Source: Oceanobacillus damuensis (GTDB taxonomy: Bacteria > Bacillota > Bacilli > Bacillales > Amphibacillaceae). Taken from it: a stretch of DNA of 64,000 nucleotides. Where the stretch lies: positions 145,279 to 209,278 of the forward strand of contig NZ_KV392042.1 of NCBI RefSeq assembly GCF_001618145.1, read 5' to 3'. The translations under genes and the position numbers were made by a program. Below are positions 44,575-52,702 of the stretch, in pieces; the first letter of the stretch is position 1; every line of letters begins with the position of its first letter. Under the pieces are notes generated by a model, which ran no database searches, was not told the origin of the DNA, and saw only the letters and a program-made list of their open reading frames with translations.

Positions 44575-45654
44575 ATGAATATTTATATAAGGACAGATGC
44601 ATCGACAGACATTGGGACTGGACACGTCATGAGATGTCTGGTCCTGGCAGAAGACCTCCGTAAGAAAAACGCAAATGTTATATTTATTTGCCGGAAGTTA
44701 TCCGGCAATTTAATCGAATATATAGAAAGTAAATCATTTACGGTCCTGACATTACCTGCTCCTATGAGTCCTAACTTGGACAAGGACGATATAAATTGGC
44801 TGAAAATAAATTGGAAAACAGATGCACTACATACAATCGATTCGATAAATAAGCAACCTGTTGATATAGACTGGTTGATCATTGATCATTATGCAATCGA
44901 TAAAAAGTGGGAGCGTACAGTTAAGCCATTGGTGAAAAAAATAATGGTGATTGATGACCTGGCGAATCGTCCACATGATTGTGATTTACTGTTAGATCAA
45001 AATCTGTATAGAAACTTAGAAGAACGATATGAAAAATGGATTCCAAGTTATACGACAGCTTTATTGGGACCAACATACCTTTTATTAAGACAGGAATTTA
45101 GGGATACACAATATATAGAGGAAAAGAACGGCATTATAAAACACTTACTGATATCGTTTGGTGGAAGTGATCCTACAAATGAAACGATGAAAGCGATCAA
45201 GGCAATTAAGTTAATTAACCAACCAGAAATTGCAGTTGATATTGTAATTGGTTTTTCTAATCGGAATTATTCAGCTATCAAGGAATATTGTAAAGAAATT
45301 CCAAATATAAAGGTGCATTATCAAATTGACTATTTAGCAGAACTTATGGCAAAAGCTGATTTGGCGATTGGAGCAGGTGGTAGCACGACATGGGAAAGAT
45401 GTTATGCAGGGTTACCAGCTCTTACGATTGAAACAGCAACAAATCAATCGGAAATCTTGTCTTATTTATCAGAGATAGGTGCAATATGTCATTTAGGTCT
45501 CAGCAAAGAGGTGACGGGTCAGGATATAGCAAACAATCTAATAAAACTTATCAACCACCCCAATAAGCTGAAGGATATGGTGGATGCTTCAAAATTAATT
45601 ATGCGTGACTTTAAGGAAAGCCTCGTTGTTGAGCGATTACTTGGGGGTGAATAA
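44575..45654 (+). CDS. pseG: UDP-sugar hydrolase PseG (SpsG family)
   Basis: A 359-residue GT-B-fold hydrolase. It has IRTDASTDIGTGHVMRCL at the N-terminus, where H17 corresponds to the catalytic histidine of PseG. FGGSDPTNETMKAI lies near residue 195, and AIGAGGSTTWERCYAGLPAL is the nucleotide-binding region. It removes UDP from UDP-2,4-diacetamido-2,4,6-trideoxy-altropyranose. Presence of this enzyme, and not a NeuC-like hydrolysing epimerase, points to pseudaminic and not legionaminic acid. Confidence 0.9.
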   Translation: MNIYIRTDASTDIGTGHVMRCLVLAEDLRKKNANVIFICRKLSGNLIEYIESKSFTVLTLPAPMSPNLDKDDINWLKINWKTDALHTIDSINKQPVDIDWLIIDHYAIDKKWERTVKPLVKKIMVIDDLANRPHDCDLLLDQNLYRNLEERYEKWIPSYTTALLGPTYLLLRQEFRDTQYIEEKNGIIKHLLISFGGSDPTNETMKAIKAIKLINQPEIAVDIVIGFSNRNYSAIKEYCKEIPNIKVHYQIDYLAELMAKADLAIGAGGSTTWERCYAGLPALTIETATNQSEILSYLSEIGAICHLGLSKEVTGQDIANNLIKLINHPNKLKDMVDASKLIMRDFKESLVVERLLGGE

Positions 45655-46214
45655 TGATGATTAATCAGGAAGATTTTCAATTGAAGCCTATAAGTGATCA
45701 AGATTTAAAAACCGTACTTCAATGGCGCAATTCTAAAAGAATTAAAACATTTATGTATACAGATCATCAAATTACATGGGATGAACATTGTAAATGGTTC
45801 GAAAACGTGAAGAAAGATTCACAGAAGAGAGTACTGCTGCTGTATTATAAAAATCAACCATTAGGGTTAGTTAATTTTACAAATATCGATAAAGAAAATG
45901 CACGATGTTATTGGGGATTTTATATAGGAGAAAAAACAGCGCCTAAAGGATCTGGAACCATGATGGGTATTTTAGCTCTGGATAAAATTTTTAATGAAGA
46001 AGGAATAAAGAAGGTATGCGCGGAAGTGATTCATACAAATAGTGGGAGTTTCCATTATCACAAGAAATTAGGTTTTGTTACAGAAGGTAGATTTGTCGAT
46101 CATCTGTGGAAGGATAATCAATATTTGGATGTTATTCCGATGGCTTTATTTAAAGAAAAATGGAAAAAAATGAGAGGTAGACTTTTAAGAGATCTGGAGG
46201 GAGGGGTATCATGA
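45654..46214 (+). CDS. pseH: Pseudaminic acid pathway N-acetyltransferase PseH
   Basis: A 186-residue GNAT of the RimJ-like/PseH type. It has FQLKPISDQDLKTVLQWRNSK at the N-terminus, YWGFYIGEKTAPKGSGTMM as acetyl-CoA-binding part, and FHYHKKLGFVTEGRF near the end. It acetylates the 4-amino group of the altrosamine intermediate made by PseC. The ATG overlaps the pseG stop by one base; an adjacent second ATG is possible. Confidence 0.85.
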   Translation: MMINQEDFQLKPISDQDLKTVLQWRNSKRIKTFMYTDHQITWDEHCKWFENVKKDSQKRVLLLYYKNQPLGLVNFTNIDKENARCYWGFYIGEKTAPKGSGTMMGILALDKIFNEEGIKKVCAEVIHTNSGSFHYHKKLGFVTEGRFVDHLWKDNQYLDVIPMALFKEKWKKMRGRLLRDLEGGVS

Positions 46215-47260
46215 AAGCAATCCAATTAGAGGGAAAGGAAGTTGGTAGTGACAAACCACCGTTTATTATAGCAGAAATGTCAGGGAACCATAATCAATCG
46301 TTACAACGAGCTTTGAAAATAGTAGAAAGGGCAGCAGAGGCAGGAGCAGATGCATTAAAAATTCAAACCTACACAGCAGATACGATGACATTAAATGATC
46401 CAAGTGATGATTTCATGATAAGTGATCCAAAAAGTATCTGGAAAAACAAATCACTATACGAGCTGTATCAGGAAGCATATACACCTTGGGAGTGGCATCA
46501 GCCTATTTTTGAACGCTGTAAACAGTTGGGTATGGTAGGTTTCAGCTCGCCGTTTGATGAAACAGCTGTCGATTTCCTGGAATCGCTAGATGTCCCCTGC
46601 TATAAAATTGCTTCCTTTGAATGTACTGATTTGCCTTTAATACGGAAGGTAGCTAAAACACATAAGCCAATGATCATCTCAACTGGAATGTGTTCAGCTG
46701 CCGAAATAGAAGAAACAGTAAATACTGCGAGGGAAGCAGGTTGCAAGGATTTAATATTACTCAAATGCACAAGCACGTATCCGGCATCTCCAGAAAACAC
46801 CAATATAAGTACAATTCCCCATATGAGGGATTTATTCCAATGTCAGGTTGGGTTATCTGATCACACAATGGGTAATGGAGTGGCTGTTGCAAGTGTTGCA
46901 TTGGGAGCATCAATTATTGAAAAGCACTTTACCCTTTCCCGAAAAGAGGGGGGAGTAGATGCCACATTTTCCCTTGAACCCGATGAATTGCAAGCATTGG
47001 TTACAGAAACAAAAAGAGCCTGGCAATCACTTGGAACTGTACATTATGGTCCATCAGAGGCTGAAAAATCCTCAGAAAAGTATCGGCGTTCTTTATATGT
47101 AACTCAGGATATGAAAGCTGGTGATATATTAACAAAGGAGAACCTCAGAGTGATTCGGCCCGGACATGGGCTCCCACCGAAGTACTATGATATATTATTA
47201 GGGAAAAAGGTTGTTCGCGATGTGGAAAAAGGCTCCCCTGTCAGCTGGGATATACTTTAG
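46211..47260 (+). CDS. pseI: Pseudaminic acid synthase PseI (NeuB/SpsE family)
   Basis: A 349-residue PEP-condensing synthase. The NeuB TIM barrel (residues 1-270) has FIIAEMSGNHNQSLQRAL, ADALKIQTYTADTMTL, CYKIASFE, STGM and LLKCTSTYP. The C-terminal antifreeze-like SAF domain (residues 285-345) includes RRSLYVTQDMKAGD and RPGHGLPPKYYD. It joins the 6-deoxy sugar with PEP to form pseudaminic acid. A 4-base ATGA overlap with pseH indicates coupling. A terminator lies 190 bases downstream. Confidence 0.9.
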   Translation: MKAIQLEGKEVGSDKPPFIIAEMSGNHNQSLQRALKIVERAAEAGADALKIQTYTADTMTLNDPSDDFMISDPKSIWKNKSLYELYQEAYTPWEWHQPIFERCKQLGMVGFSSPFDETAVDFLESLDVPCYKIASFECTDLPLIRKVAKTHKPMIISTGMCSAAEIEETVNTAREAGCKDLILLKCTSTYPASPENTNISTIPHMRDLFQCQVGLSDHTMGNGVAVASVALGASIIEKHFTLSRKEGGVDATFSLEPDELQALVTETKRAWQSLGTVHYGPSEAEKSSEKYRRSLYVTQDMKAGDILTKENLRVIRPGHGLPPKYYDILLGKKVVRDVEKGSPVSWDIL

Positions 47261-47354
47261 ATCCAATACCGTCCATAGAACCCCTTTGGCTTATCGTTGA
47301 TAGTTTGCAATGGCTTTAGCTTGGCAGTTAAGAAAAATTATTTTAACTAAATAA

Positions 47355-47413
47355 GTGCAACTAATGCCGTCACCGAAAGGCATGGTGGCAACTAAGTTTT
47401 CTAATGTTCTACT
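47355..47413 (+). repeat. Dispersed 25-base motif, copy 3
   Basis: GTGCAACTAATGCC followed by GTCACCGAAAG (47355-47379), then GTTTTCTAAT as after copy 2. It lies between pseI and its downstream terminator, so it is probably transcribed. Confidence 0.55.
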
Positions 47414-47451
47414 ATTATATTAAAAGTTATTTTCTTTCTAATATAGTATTC

Positions 47452-47489
47452 AGCAGTTTTTGATAAAACGAATCAAAAACTGCTTTTTG
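47452..47489 (+). terminator. Terminator of the Pse operon
   Basis: A perfect 13-bp stem, AGCAGTTTTTGAT with ATCAAAAACTGCT, a 7-base loop and trailing TTTTG. Confidence 0.8.
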
Positions 47490-47970
47490 AACAACATCTT
47501 TCAATATGCAAGACCGCGCCAATAATCCTATTCGGAGGAAAAAAACATTGGTCTTTTTGTTTATCTTATTTTCATGCAGCAGCCACTTCTACCACTTACC
47601 TCTATTGGTCTTCTTTTAATAGATGATGAATTGATAACAATTGGATTTTTAGAAGGATTTACAAGTTTATGGTTCTTTATTTTTTTTGGTCGCAAATTTA
47701 TCAGCTCCTTTGTTTTTTATACTGCATTATAGTATACATGATGCTAAAAAGGTCGGGCTATAGTGATGGTTTTATATAAAAAAGGCATTCTTCACAGCCG
47801 GGTGCATCATATTTTGTTATCTGAGCTTTTTCCAATCAAACAGATTACAAAGTAAAAAAGGCGATTATCTATTATAATAACTGAAGGAATAGGTACTGTA
47901 GTGGGGTGGGAGTGATAGAAAGCTAGTAGCTGCTCTTTGGACATTTACTGTAAAATTTCGGGAATTTTTT
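47490..47970. other. Gene-free stretch
   Basis: About 480 bases. Small open stretches encode hydrophobic peptides without ribosome sites. I see no conserved element. Confidence 0.55.
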
Positions 47971-47973
47971 ATC

Positions 47974-48441
47974 TCATTTTTTTTTGGTCGATACTTGCTC
48001 AATATGTCTGGAAGATTTAAGCATGTTCTGTAATTGTCTGAATTCGGATTGCTTTGGGGAAAGTTGTATATTCGTATCCTGCGTTTGGTTAGTTAATTTA
48101 ATGTGTTCTTTTAATTGTAGGATTTCTTCTTGTAACCGATTGATCTCACTTTTCTCCTCTTCCTGTTTTAAAGTCACATGATTTATAGTTTCAACCAGTT
48201 CTTTTAATTGTAAGATTTCTTCTTGCAACCGATTGATCTCACTTTTCTCTTCTTCCTGCTTTAAAATCAGATGATTTATGTTTTCAAACAGTTCAGTAAC
48301 ATTCTTCTGCTCAAACTTCTCCATAACTTCATTAATTTCTTTCCTTAAATGAACTACTAAATTGTTCAGGGCATTAACTTTAGCTGAAAGTTCTTTATCC
48401 TGAGGTTCATGCTCCCCTTTTTTATTGTAAGTCGCTTTCAT
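47974..48441 (-). CDS. Coiled-coil protein with an internal 31-residue duplication
   Basis: A 155-residue, nearly all-helical protein. Two adjacent 31-residue units share LKQEEEKSEINRLQEEILQL exactly, and the DNA copies are nearly identical, so the duplication is recent. A basic N-terminus (KATYNKKGEH) and C-terminus (STKKK) flank the coil. There are no cysteines or membrane segments. The ATG at 48441 is 11 bases from GGAG. It is divergent from the cysteine-rich protein gene at 48914, sharing a 470-base regulatory region with it. Confidence 0.65.
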   Translation of the reverse strand: MKATYNKKGEHEPQDKELSAKVNALNNLVVHLRKEINEVMEKFEQKNVTELFENINHLILKQEEEKSEINRLQEEILQLKELVETINHVTLKQEEEKSEINRLQEEILQLKEHIKLTNQTQDTNIQLSPKQSEFRQLQNMLKSSRHIEQVSTKKK

Positions 48442-48517
48442 TATTCTCACTTCTCCTTTAAGTTTAAAATTTTTAACATTTAATGATAAACCATTTTTCG
48501 CCTTAAGGTAATCATCT

Positions 48518-48546
48518 ATCGAATCCTTAATTTTTAAGGATTCGAT
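48518..48546. promoter_or_regulatory. Perfect 13-bp inverted repeat between divergent genes
   Basis: ATCGAATCCTTAA (48518-48530), a TTT loop, and the complement (48534-48546). It has no T run on either side, so it is not a normal terminator. It could be an operator or an mRNA hairpin in the leader of the coiled-coil gene. The rest of 48450-48840 has no gene. Confidence 0.5.
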
Positions 48547-48844
48547 CGAGTGCTTGTAGGATTCAAGATGTTGATTGAATTAGATGACGTTAAGAATGTT
48601 ATCTAATTTGTATTACTCCACCATTAATCACCCTTTTACAGTACAGTAATATATTATTGATAAAGCATAAATACGTGACAAATGTGCAAATTGTAGCCAC
48701 TTTTTTTCTGTTATTCTAATTCCATGCATCGTTTACTTGTTTGAAGCTAAAAAGTACACGTTTGGATGTTTTGTTTACACGGAAACTGCTTTTACTTATG
48801 ATATTTTCCTTACTTAATATCAAGAAATTCCGCTAAATCATTAT

Positions 48845-48872
48845 ACGACTTGGTGCATTCTTACATATGCTA
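48845..48872 (+). promoter_or_regulatory. Sigma-K-like promoter of the cysteine-rich protein gene
   Basis: AC at 48845-48846, a 17-base spacer, and CATATGCTA at 48864-48872 fit AC-N16/17-CATA-N3-TA exactly. It lies 41 bases before the start codon. Confidence 0.55.
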
Positions 48873-48913
48873 CGAATGAAAGAAAATAAACTTATTCGGA
48901 GGTGTTTTCAGAT

Positions 48914-49597
48914 ATGCAACCAGAAAAAGTAAAAATGGATAAAGAACTCCTGTGTATCAACACAGAGAAGGTATATGACTGGATTCTTAACGAGGCGACG
49001 TTTGATTTAAGCTTGGCTGATTTGGAATTGCCGATTAACCCTGCTACTGGTGCTCAATTAGAGTGTGACGACATTGATGTTGATACGGTGACTTGTACGG
49101 TTGAACCTGCTGCTGTGGATCCAATTGTCATTTTGGATCGAGTGGATCAGCATTTCGTTATCGATGGCGAACCGGTGACTCTTCAGTTGGTAAACATTCG
49201 TAAAAACTTTGAAGTAACTATTTCTGTAAACTTAATACCAGAACTTGGAGGTACAACGTTGGAAGTCGGTACTGCAGAATTCACGCGTTGTGAACAAGTG
49301 ATTCTTTGTGCACCAGATGGTACAGATGTGAATGTAACTTACACAGATTTAGATTGCTTTGTATGTACAGCTATCTGCGATCCTACAACAACAGCAACAC
49401 CTGATGAACTAGATGTGACAGTTACTGTTCGTCTGTGCCAAAGTATTCAATCAGTTTTCGAGGTAACATTGGAGATTGTCGCTGACTTCTGTCAACCAAG
49501 GGATCTACTTCCAATCGCTCCATGCCCAGCACCTACAATTCCGCCTCAATGCCCGGTGGTTTTCCCTAACACTGCTGCCAGTGGTGATAAGTATTAA
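48914..49597 (+). CDS. Cysteine-rich structural-type protein, unknown family
   Basis: A 227-residue acidic protein with about a dozen cysteines (for example LLCINTEKVYDWI at the start, CEQVILC, DCFVCTAICD) and a proline-rich end (IAPCPAPTIPPQCPVV). Predicted structure is mainly beta strand (VTVTVRLCQ, FEVTISVNL). There is no signal peptide or membrane helix, which fits a protein assembled on the spore from the mother cell. A sigma-K-like promoter supports this. It does not match Ena or CotY/CotZ patterns I know. The ATG at 48914 lies 9 bases after GGAGGTG. It is monocistronic, with its own terminator. Confidence 0.65.
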   Translation: MQPEKVKMDKELLCINTEKVYDWILNEATFDLSLADLELPINPATGAQLECDDIDVDTVTCTVEPAAVDPIVILDRVDQHFVIDGEPVTLQLVNIRKNFEVTISVNLIPELGGTTLEVGTAEFTRCEQVILCAPDGTDVNVTYTDLDCFVCTAICDPTTTATPDELDVTVTVRLCQSIQSVFEVTLEIVADFCQPRDLLPIAPCPAPTIPPQCPVVFPNTAASGDKY

Positions 49598-49613
49598 GCT
49601 TCAAGCATAGATA

Positions 49614-49648
49614 TAAAGAGAGGAGTTACTTCTCTCTTTATTTTTTTT
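49614..49648 (+). terminator. Terminator after the cysteine-rich protein gene
   Basis: AAAGAGAGGAG and CTTCTCTCTTT pair, followed by ATTTTTTTT. Confidence 0.75.
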
Positions 49649-49664
49649 TAGGGGTGATAATTTA

Positions 49665-50234
49665 ATGAAAACCGCAGATAATGTATGGGAAAAAATTGTT
49701 GAGTTGCAAGAAATGAACACTTCATATCTAAAAAAAATTAAATCATTGGTAACGGAAAAGAAAGCATTGAGCGATTTTCAGGTTATCTGTTATTTTACAT
49801 ATTCGCTAAATATATTTCATGAACAGGGAAACGAAAATTACTGCCTAGGTTCTTTTCATATTCAGAATTTAGGTGGAAGACCGCTTACTAATCCATATAT
49901 TTGCATAAAAATATCCCCAGGTTCTCCTTTCGACTTTTCTGGAAAATATCTATACAAGGATTCCAAGCAGAAAATGAGAATGACGGACGCTTGGGAACGA
50001 ATAAACGATCCAATGGATAAACAGGAGTATTGGCTGAAACCTGTTGAGAAAAACGTGCTTAACCCTTCTGAAACGCTCTCTTTCTCAAATTTTCAAATGA
50101 GATGGCTTCCGGAATCTTCCTATGCAGGGAGTATTATGGGATTCACTTATGGTGATGAGGAAAAAGATGGAATTAGCTCCCTTAACCAAATCAATATTAG
50201 TGGAACGATAATCAAGGAGGGTGGAAATGAGTAA
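49665..50234 (+). CDS. Unknown protein in the spore-surface-like locus
   Basis: A 189-residue soluble protein: an N-terminal helix (residues 1-35), then a beta-rich body with FHIQNLGGRPLTNPYICIKI, WLKPVEKNVLNPSETLSF and SYAGSIMGFTYGDE, resembling an immunoglobulin-like or jelly-roll fold. I do not recognise the family. There is no signal peptide. AGGGGTG precedes the ATG. It overlaps the next gene by 8 bases, so the two are co-translated. Confidence 0.6.
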   Translation: MKTADNVWEKIVELQEMNTSYLKKIKSLVTEKKALSDFQVICYFTYSLNIFHEQGNENYCLGSFHIQNLGGRPLTNPYICIKISPGSPFDFSGKYLYKDSKQKMRMTDAWERINDPMDKQEYWLKPVEKNVLNPSETLSFSNFQMRWLPESSYAGSIMGFTYGDEEKDGISSLNQINISGTIIKEGGNE

Positions 50235-50544
50235 TAACCAAAACAATCCAGACCGGCAAAAATTAATTAAACAATTAATCGAACGCTTTGAGAAAGAACA
50301 ATTGGAAGAACTACAGGATGACAAAGGGAAAAATGACAATAGCTTCGTTTTTTTGGAAAAAAACACACTTCAAATGTTTATTACTTTCATGCTAATGCTT
50401 TTGGATAAACAGCATAATCCAGATGTCAGAGAGGCTGGAGCTGAATCATCTTTTTTTAAAGAATTATTATCTTATCTTGAATCAATAACCGAAGAAAACC
50501 AAAAGACTTTTGAGGAACTCATTCATATATTAAAAGAAAACTAA
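50227..50544 (+). CDS. Small acidic helical protein, unknown function
   Basis: A 105-residue protein of charged helices (LIKQLIERFEKEQLEELQDD, then FFKELLSYLESITEENQ) around one hydrophobic stretch (LQMFITFMLMLLDK). It overlaps the end of the preceding gene by 8 bases; GGAGGGTGG lies 2-3 bases before the ATG. It is probably a partner of the 189-residue protein. No family recognised. Confidence 0.6.
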   Translation: MSNNQNNPDRQKLIKQLIERFEKEQLEELQDDKGKNDNSFVFLEKNTLQMFITFMLMLLDKQHNPDVREAGAESSFFKELLSYLESITEENQKTFEELIHILKEN

Positions 50545-50613
50545 ATTCTGCATATTAAAGAAATCACTTTCGAGATATGCTGTTTTGCATTTTAATGTTA
50601 CGAGGTGAATGAG

Positions 50614-51891
50614 ATGGGTAACTTTAAAGGGTGGTTATATCTTCCGGTAGAAATAAAGGTTAGAGAATTAGATGCTAAGTTACTTTTAGCATATTATGCT
50701 GCAATAGAAGGCTATTATGTCATTATAGGTGAGCATAGGATGGTTGAGTTAGCATCAACCGTGTATCCTAATGGTATCTTCTTTTCAAAAGGCTACCCAA
50801 AAGGATTTAGAAAAAGAATTATTACGAACGCAAAAAGCAATGGTCATATGGTAGTTGAACTGGACGAAGAAGGGTTAATATTGAGTAATACAACTCAATA
50901 CTTAAATGACAGAATGAAATTAGAGATGCTTCATTCGATCACACAAGAATATTGTTGGGGAGAGTTTCAAAAAGAAACCATTACGAATGCTGCTCCGACA
51001 TTTGCAAGCAACTGTCATATTGTAGGTCATCCAAGATTTGACCTTTTAAAGTCAAAGTTCAGGCCTTTATATAAAAAAGATGTAGAAGATATAAGAAATA
51101 AGTATCATGAGTTTGTTTTAATCAATACGAGATTTTCACTCTATAACTCCATAACAGAAAAGAAAAATCAAAATACGGATGCACTCACCTTGTATATTAA
51201 GTGCTTATATCATCATTTCTTGAAGTTGGTCAAAGTTATGTGTGAGAGATTTCCTAATACGAATTTTATTGTAAGGCCACATCCAGGAGAGAGTATAAAC
51301 TCTTACCGCGCAATATTTTCCCAATACCCTAATGTACATGTTATTCATGAAGGAAATATTATTAAGTGGCTGATGGCTGCGGAAGTGATTGTACAAAATG
51401 GCTGCACTTCAAGCATCGAAGCTTTTCTGGCTGGAAAGCCTATAATTTCATATATACCAATTACCTCTGAAGCATACGATGTAGTATTTCTTAATGAATT
51501 AGGGATTAAAGCTAAGAATACAAAAGAGGTTACTAACATATTAGAGACAATGATCAATAAAAGTATTGCTGATAATATTCATAAAGAACAAAGAAAAGAG
51601 AGCGAAAAATATTTAAGTAAATATTATAAATGGTCGAATGAGGAATTTTCATACGTTGAGATATTACGTTTATTAAGTACCATTAAACCGACGCCGTTTT
51701 CTGAAAGATTATCTCCACCACAAAAAACTCTTTATTTAAAGGAAAACAAGAAAGTGAAACATTTTTTTTCATCACTCACAAAATCGGAAATACAGCTTTT
51801 TTTTAGTAAATTAAACGAAGTAGAGAACTGCAATAGTCATTTTAATATTAACAAGTTAGGAAAAAATCTATACGAAATCCAAAAAAAGTAA
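50614..51891 (+). CDS. Surface carbohydrate biosynthesis protein
   Basis: A 425-residue enzyme whose N-terminus (WLYLPVEIKVRELDAKLLLA, then GEHRMVELAS and IFFSKGYPKGFRK) is characteristic of the family annotated as surface carbohydrate biosynthesis proteins. The C-terminal half has GT-B-like HIVGHPRFDLLKSKF, FIVRPHPGE and VQNGCTSSIEAFLAGKP. It is probably a glycosyl- or glycerophosphotransferase using a nucleotide-activated donor. The ATG at 50614 has GAGGTG 6 bases upstream. It is only distantly related to the three transferases at 33-39 kb, sharing the GHPRFD motif. Confidence 0.75.
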   Translation: MGNFKGWLYLPVEIKVRELDAKLLLAYYAAIEGYYVIIGEHRMVELASTVYPNGIFFSKGYPKGFRKRIITNAKSNGHMVVELDEEGLILSNTTQYLNDRMKLEMLHSITQEYCWGEFQKETITNAAPTFASNCHIVGHPRFDLLKSKFRPLYKKDVEDIRNKYHEFVLINTRFSLYNSITEKKNQNTDALTLYIKCLYHHFLKLVKVMCERFPNTNFIVRPHPGESINSYRAIFSQYPNVHVIHEGNIIKWLMAAEVIVQNGCTSSIEAFLAGKPIISYIPITSEAYDVVFLNELGIKAKNTKEVTNILETMINKSIADNIHKEQRKESEKYLSKYYKWSNEEFSYVEILRLLSTIKPTPFSERLSPPQKTLYLKENKKVKHFFSSLTKSEIQLFFSKLNEVENCNSHFNINKLGKNLYEIQKK

Positions 51892-52153
51892 ATTTCGGTT
51901 TGAGGGAATGAACGCTACATTAAGCTATGCTACTTAGAATGAGATGAGATTTACCGGTAATAATTACAAGCATCTAATCCTAACCTCTTCTTCTGTTTTT
52001 AACACAGTGCAAATCCCAACTAACGGTTTCATTCCTTTACGACTAGTGAGTTCAATATTCACTATATACTATGTAGTAATTAATGGATTGGTAAGGTCAA
52101 CCTCCCATTATATAAGTACATTTAATGTAGTAACGGGGGGATACTCCGCCCAT

Positions 52154-52181
52154 ACCTTTATTTAATTTGAAGCATATACTA
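52154..52181 (+). promoter_or_regulatory. Sigma-K-like promoter of a small cysteine-containing gene
   Basis: AC at 52154-52155, a 17-base spacer, and CATATACTA at 52173-52181 match AC-N16/17-CATA-N3-TA. It lies 30 bases before the start codon at 52212. Confidence 0.5.
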
Positions 52182-52211
52182 ATTGAGTCCATGGGAAGAG
52201 AGGTGAATTAA

Positions 52212-52370
52212 TTGAGTAGTAATAAAAAATATAAAGCAGTTCAGAAGACTCAAACAAAAGGTTGTGGATGTGGATCAAGTCAAGCACCGAAGTCATTTCG
52301 CCTCAAGGTTACATCGAATACAAGTTGGGGAATAAATCGAAAATCAACTAAATCCAATCCTTTACGGTAA
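52212..52370 (+). CDS. Small basic protein with a CGCG motif
   Basis: A 52-residue protein rich in K, S, T and N with one GCGCGSS motif in the middle. It has a TTG start with AGAGGTG 6 bases upstream, a sigma-K-like promoter before it and a terminator after it. These signals suggest a spore coat or exosporium component. No family recognised. Confidence 0.55.
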   Translation: MSSNKKYKAVQKTQTKGCGCGSSQAPKSFRLKVTSNTSWGINRKSTKSNPLR

Positions 52371-52398
52371 GCACTTCACAAAAATTAATTGAATAAAT

Positions 52399-52434
52399 AA
52401 CAAACCAATGGTAGTTGCCATTGGTTTGTTATTT
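52399..52434 (+). terminator. Terminator after the small CGCG gene
   Basis: A perfect stem, AACAAACCAATGG with CCATTGGTTTGTT, followed by ATTT. Confidence 0.8.
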
Positions 52435-52702
52435 AAGGGGATTTTTATAGAACAGATTGCAATATTGAAAGACTGTTAAGGTTCATCAAATATCACATCA
52501 GATTTCAGTTAAGGTAAACGATATTTCATGTGGGTGAGCATTGTCGAAGGGCTGTGAAACTTGTTTCTTAATCTTAGAAAACCGAATCATAGGTTGATCG
52601 ATTACAAGAGCTTTCTACCTTGATTTTCCCAACCTTTTTTAGGATGATATTCCTTCTTTTAAGGGAACTAGTAGGGTGAACCTTAAAAAAAGGAGGAGCA
52701 TC

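Noticed and set aside
51944-52165. A 73-codon frame after the surface carbohydrate gene
   Set aside because: No ribosome site, and the sigma-K-like promoter of the next gene lies inside its end. Composition looks non-coding.
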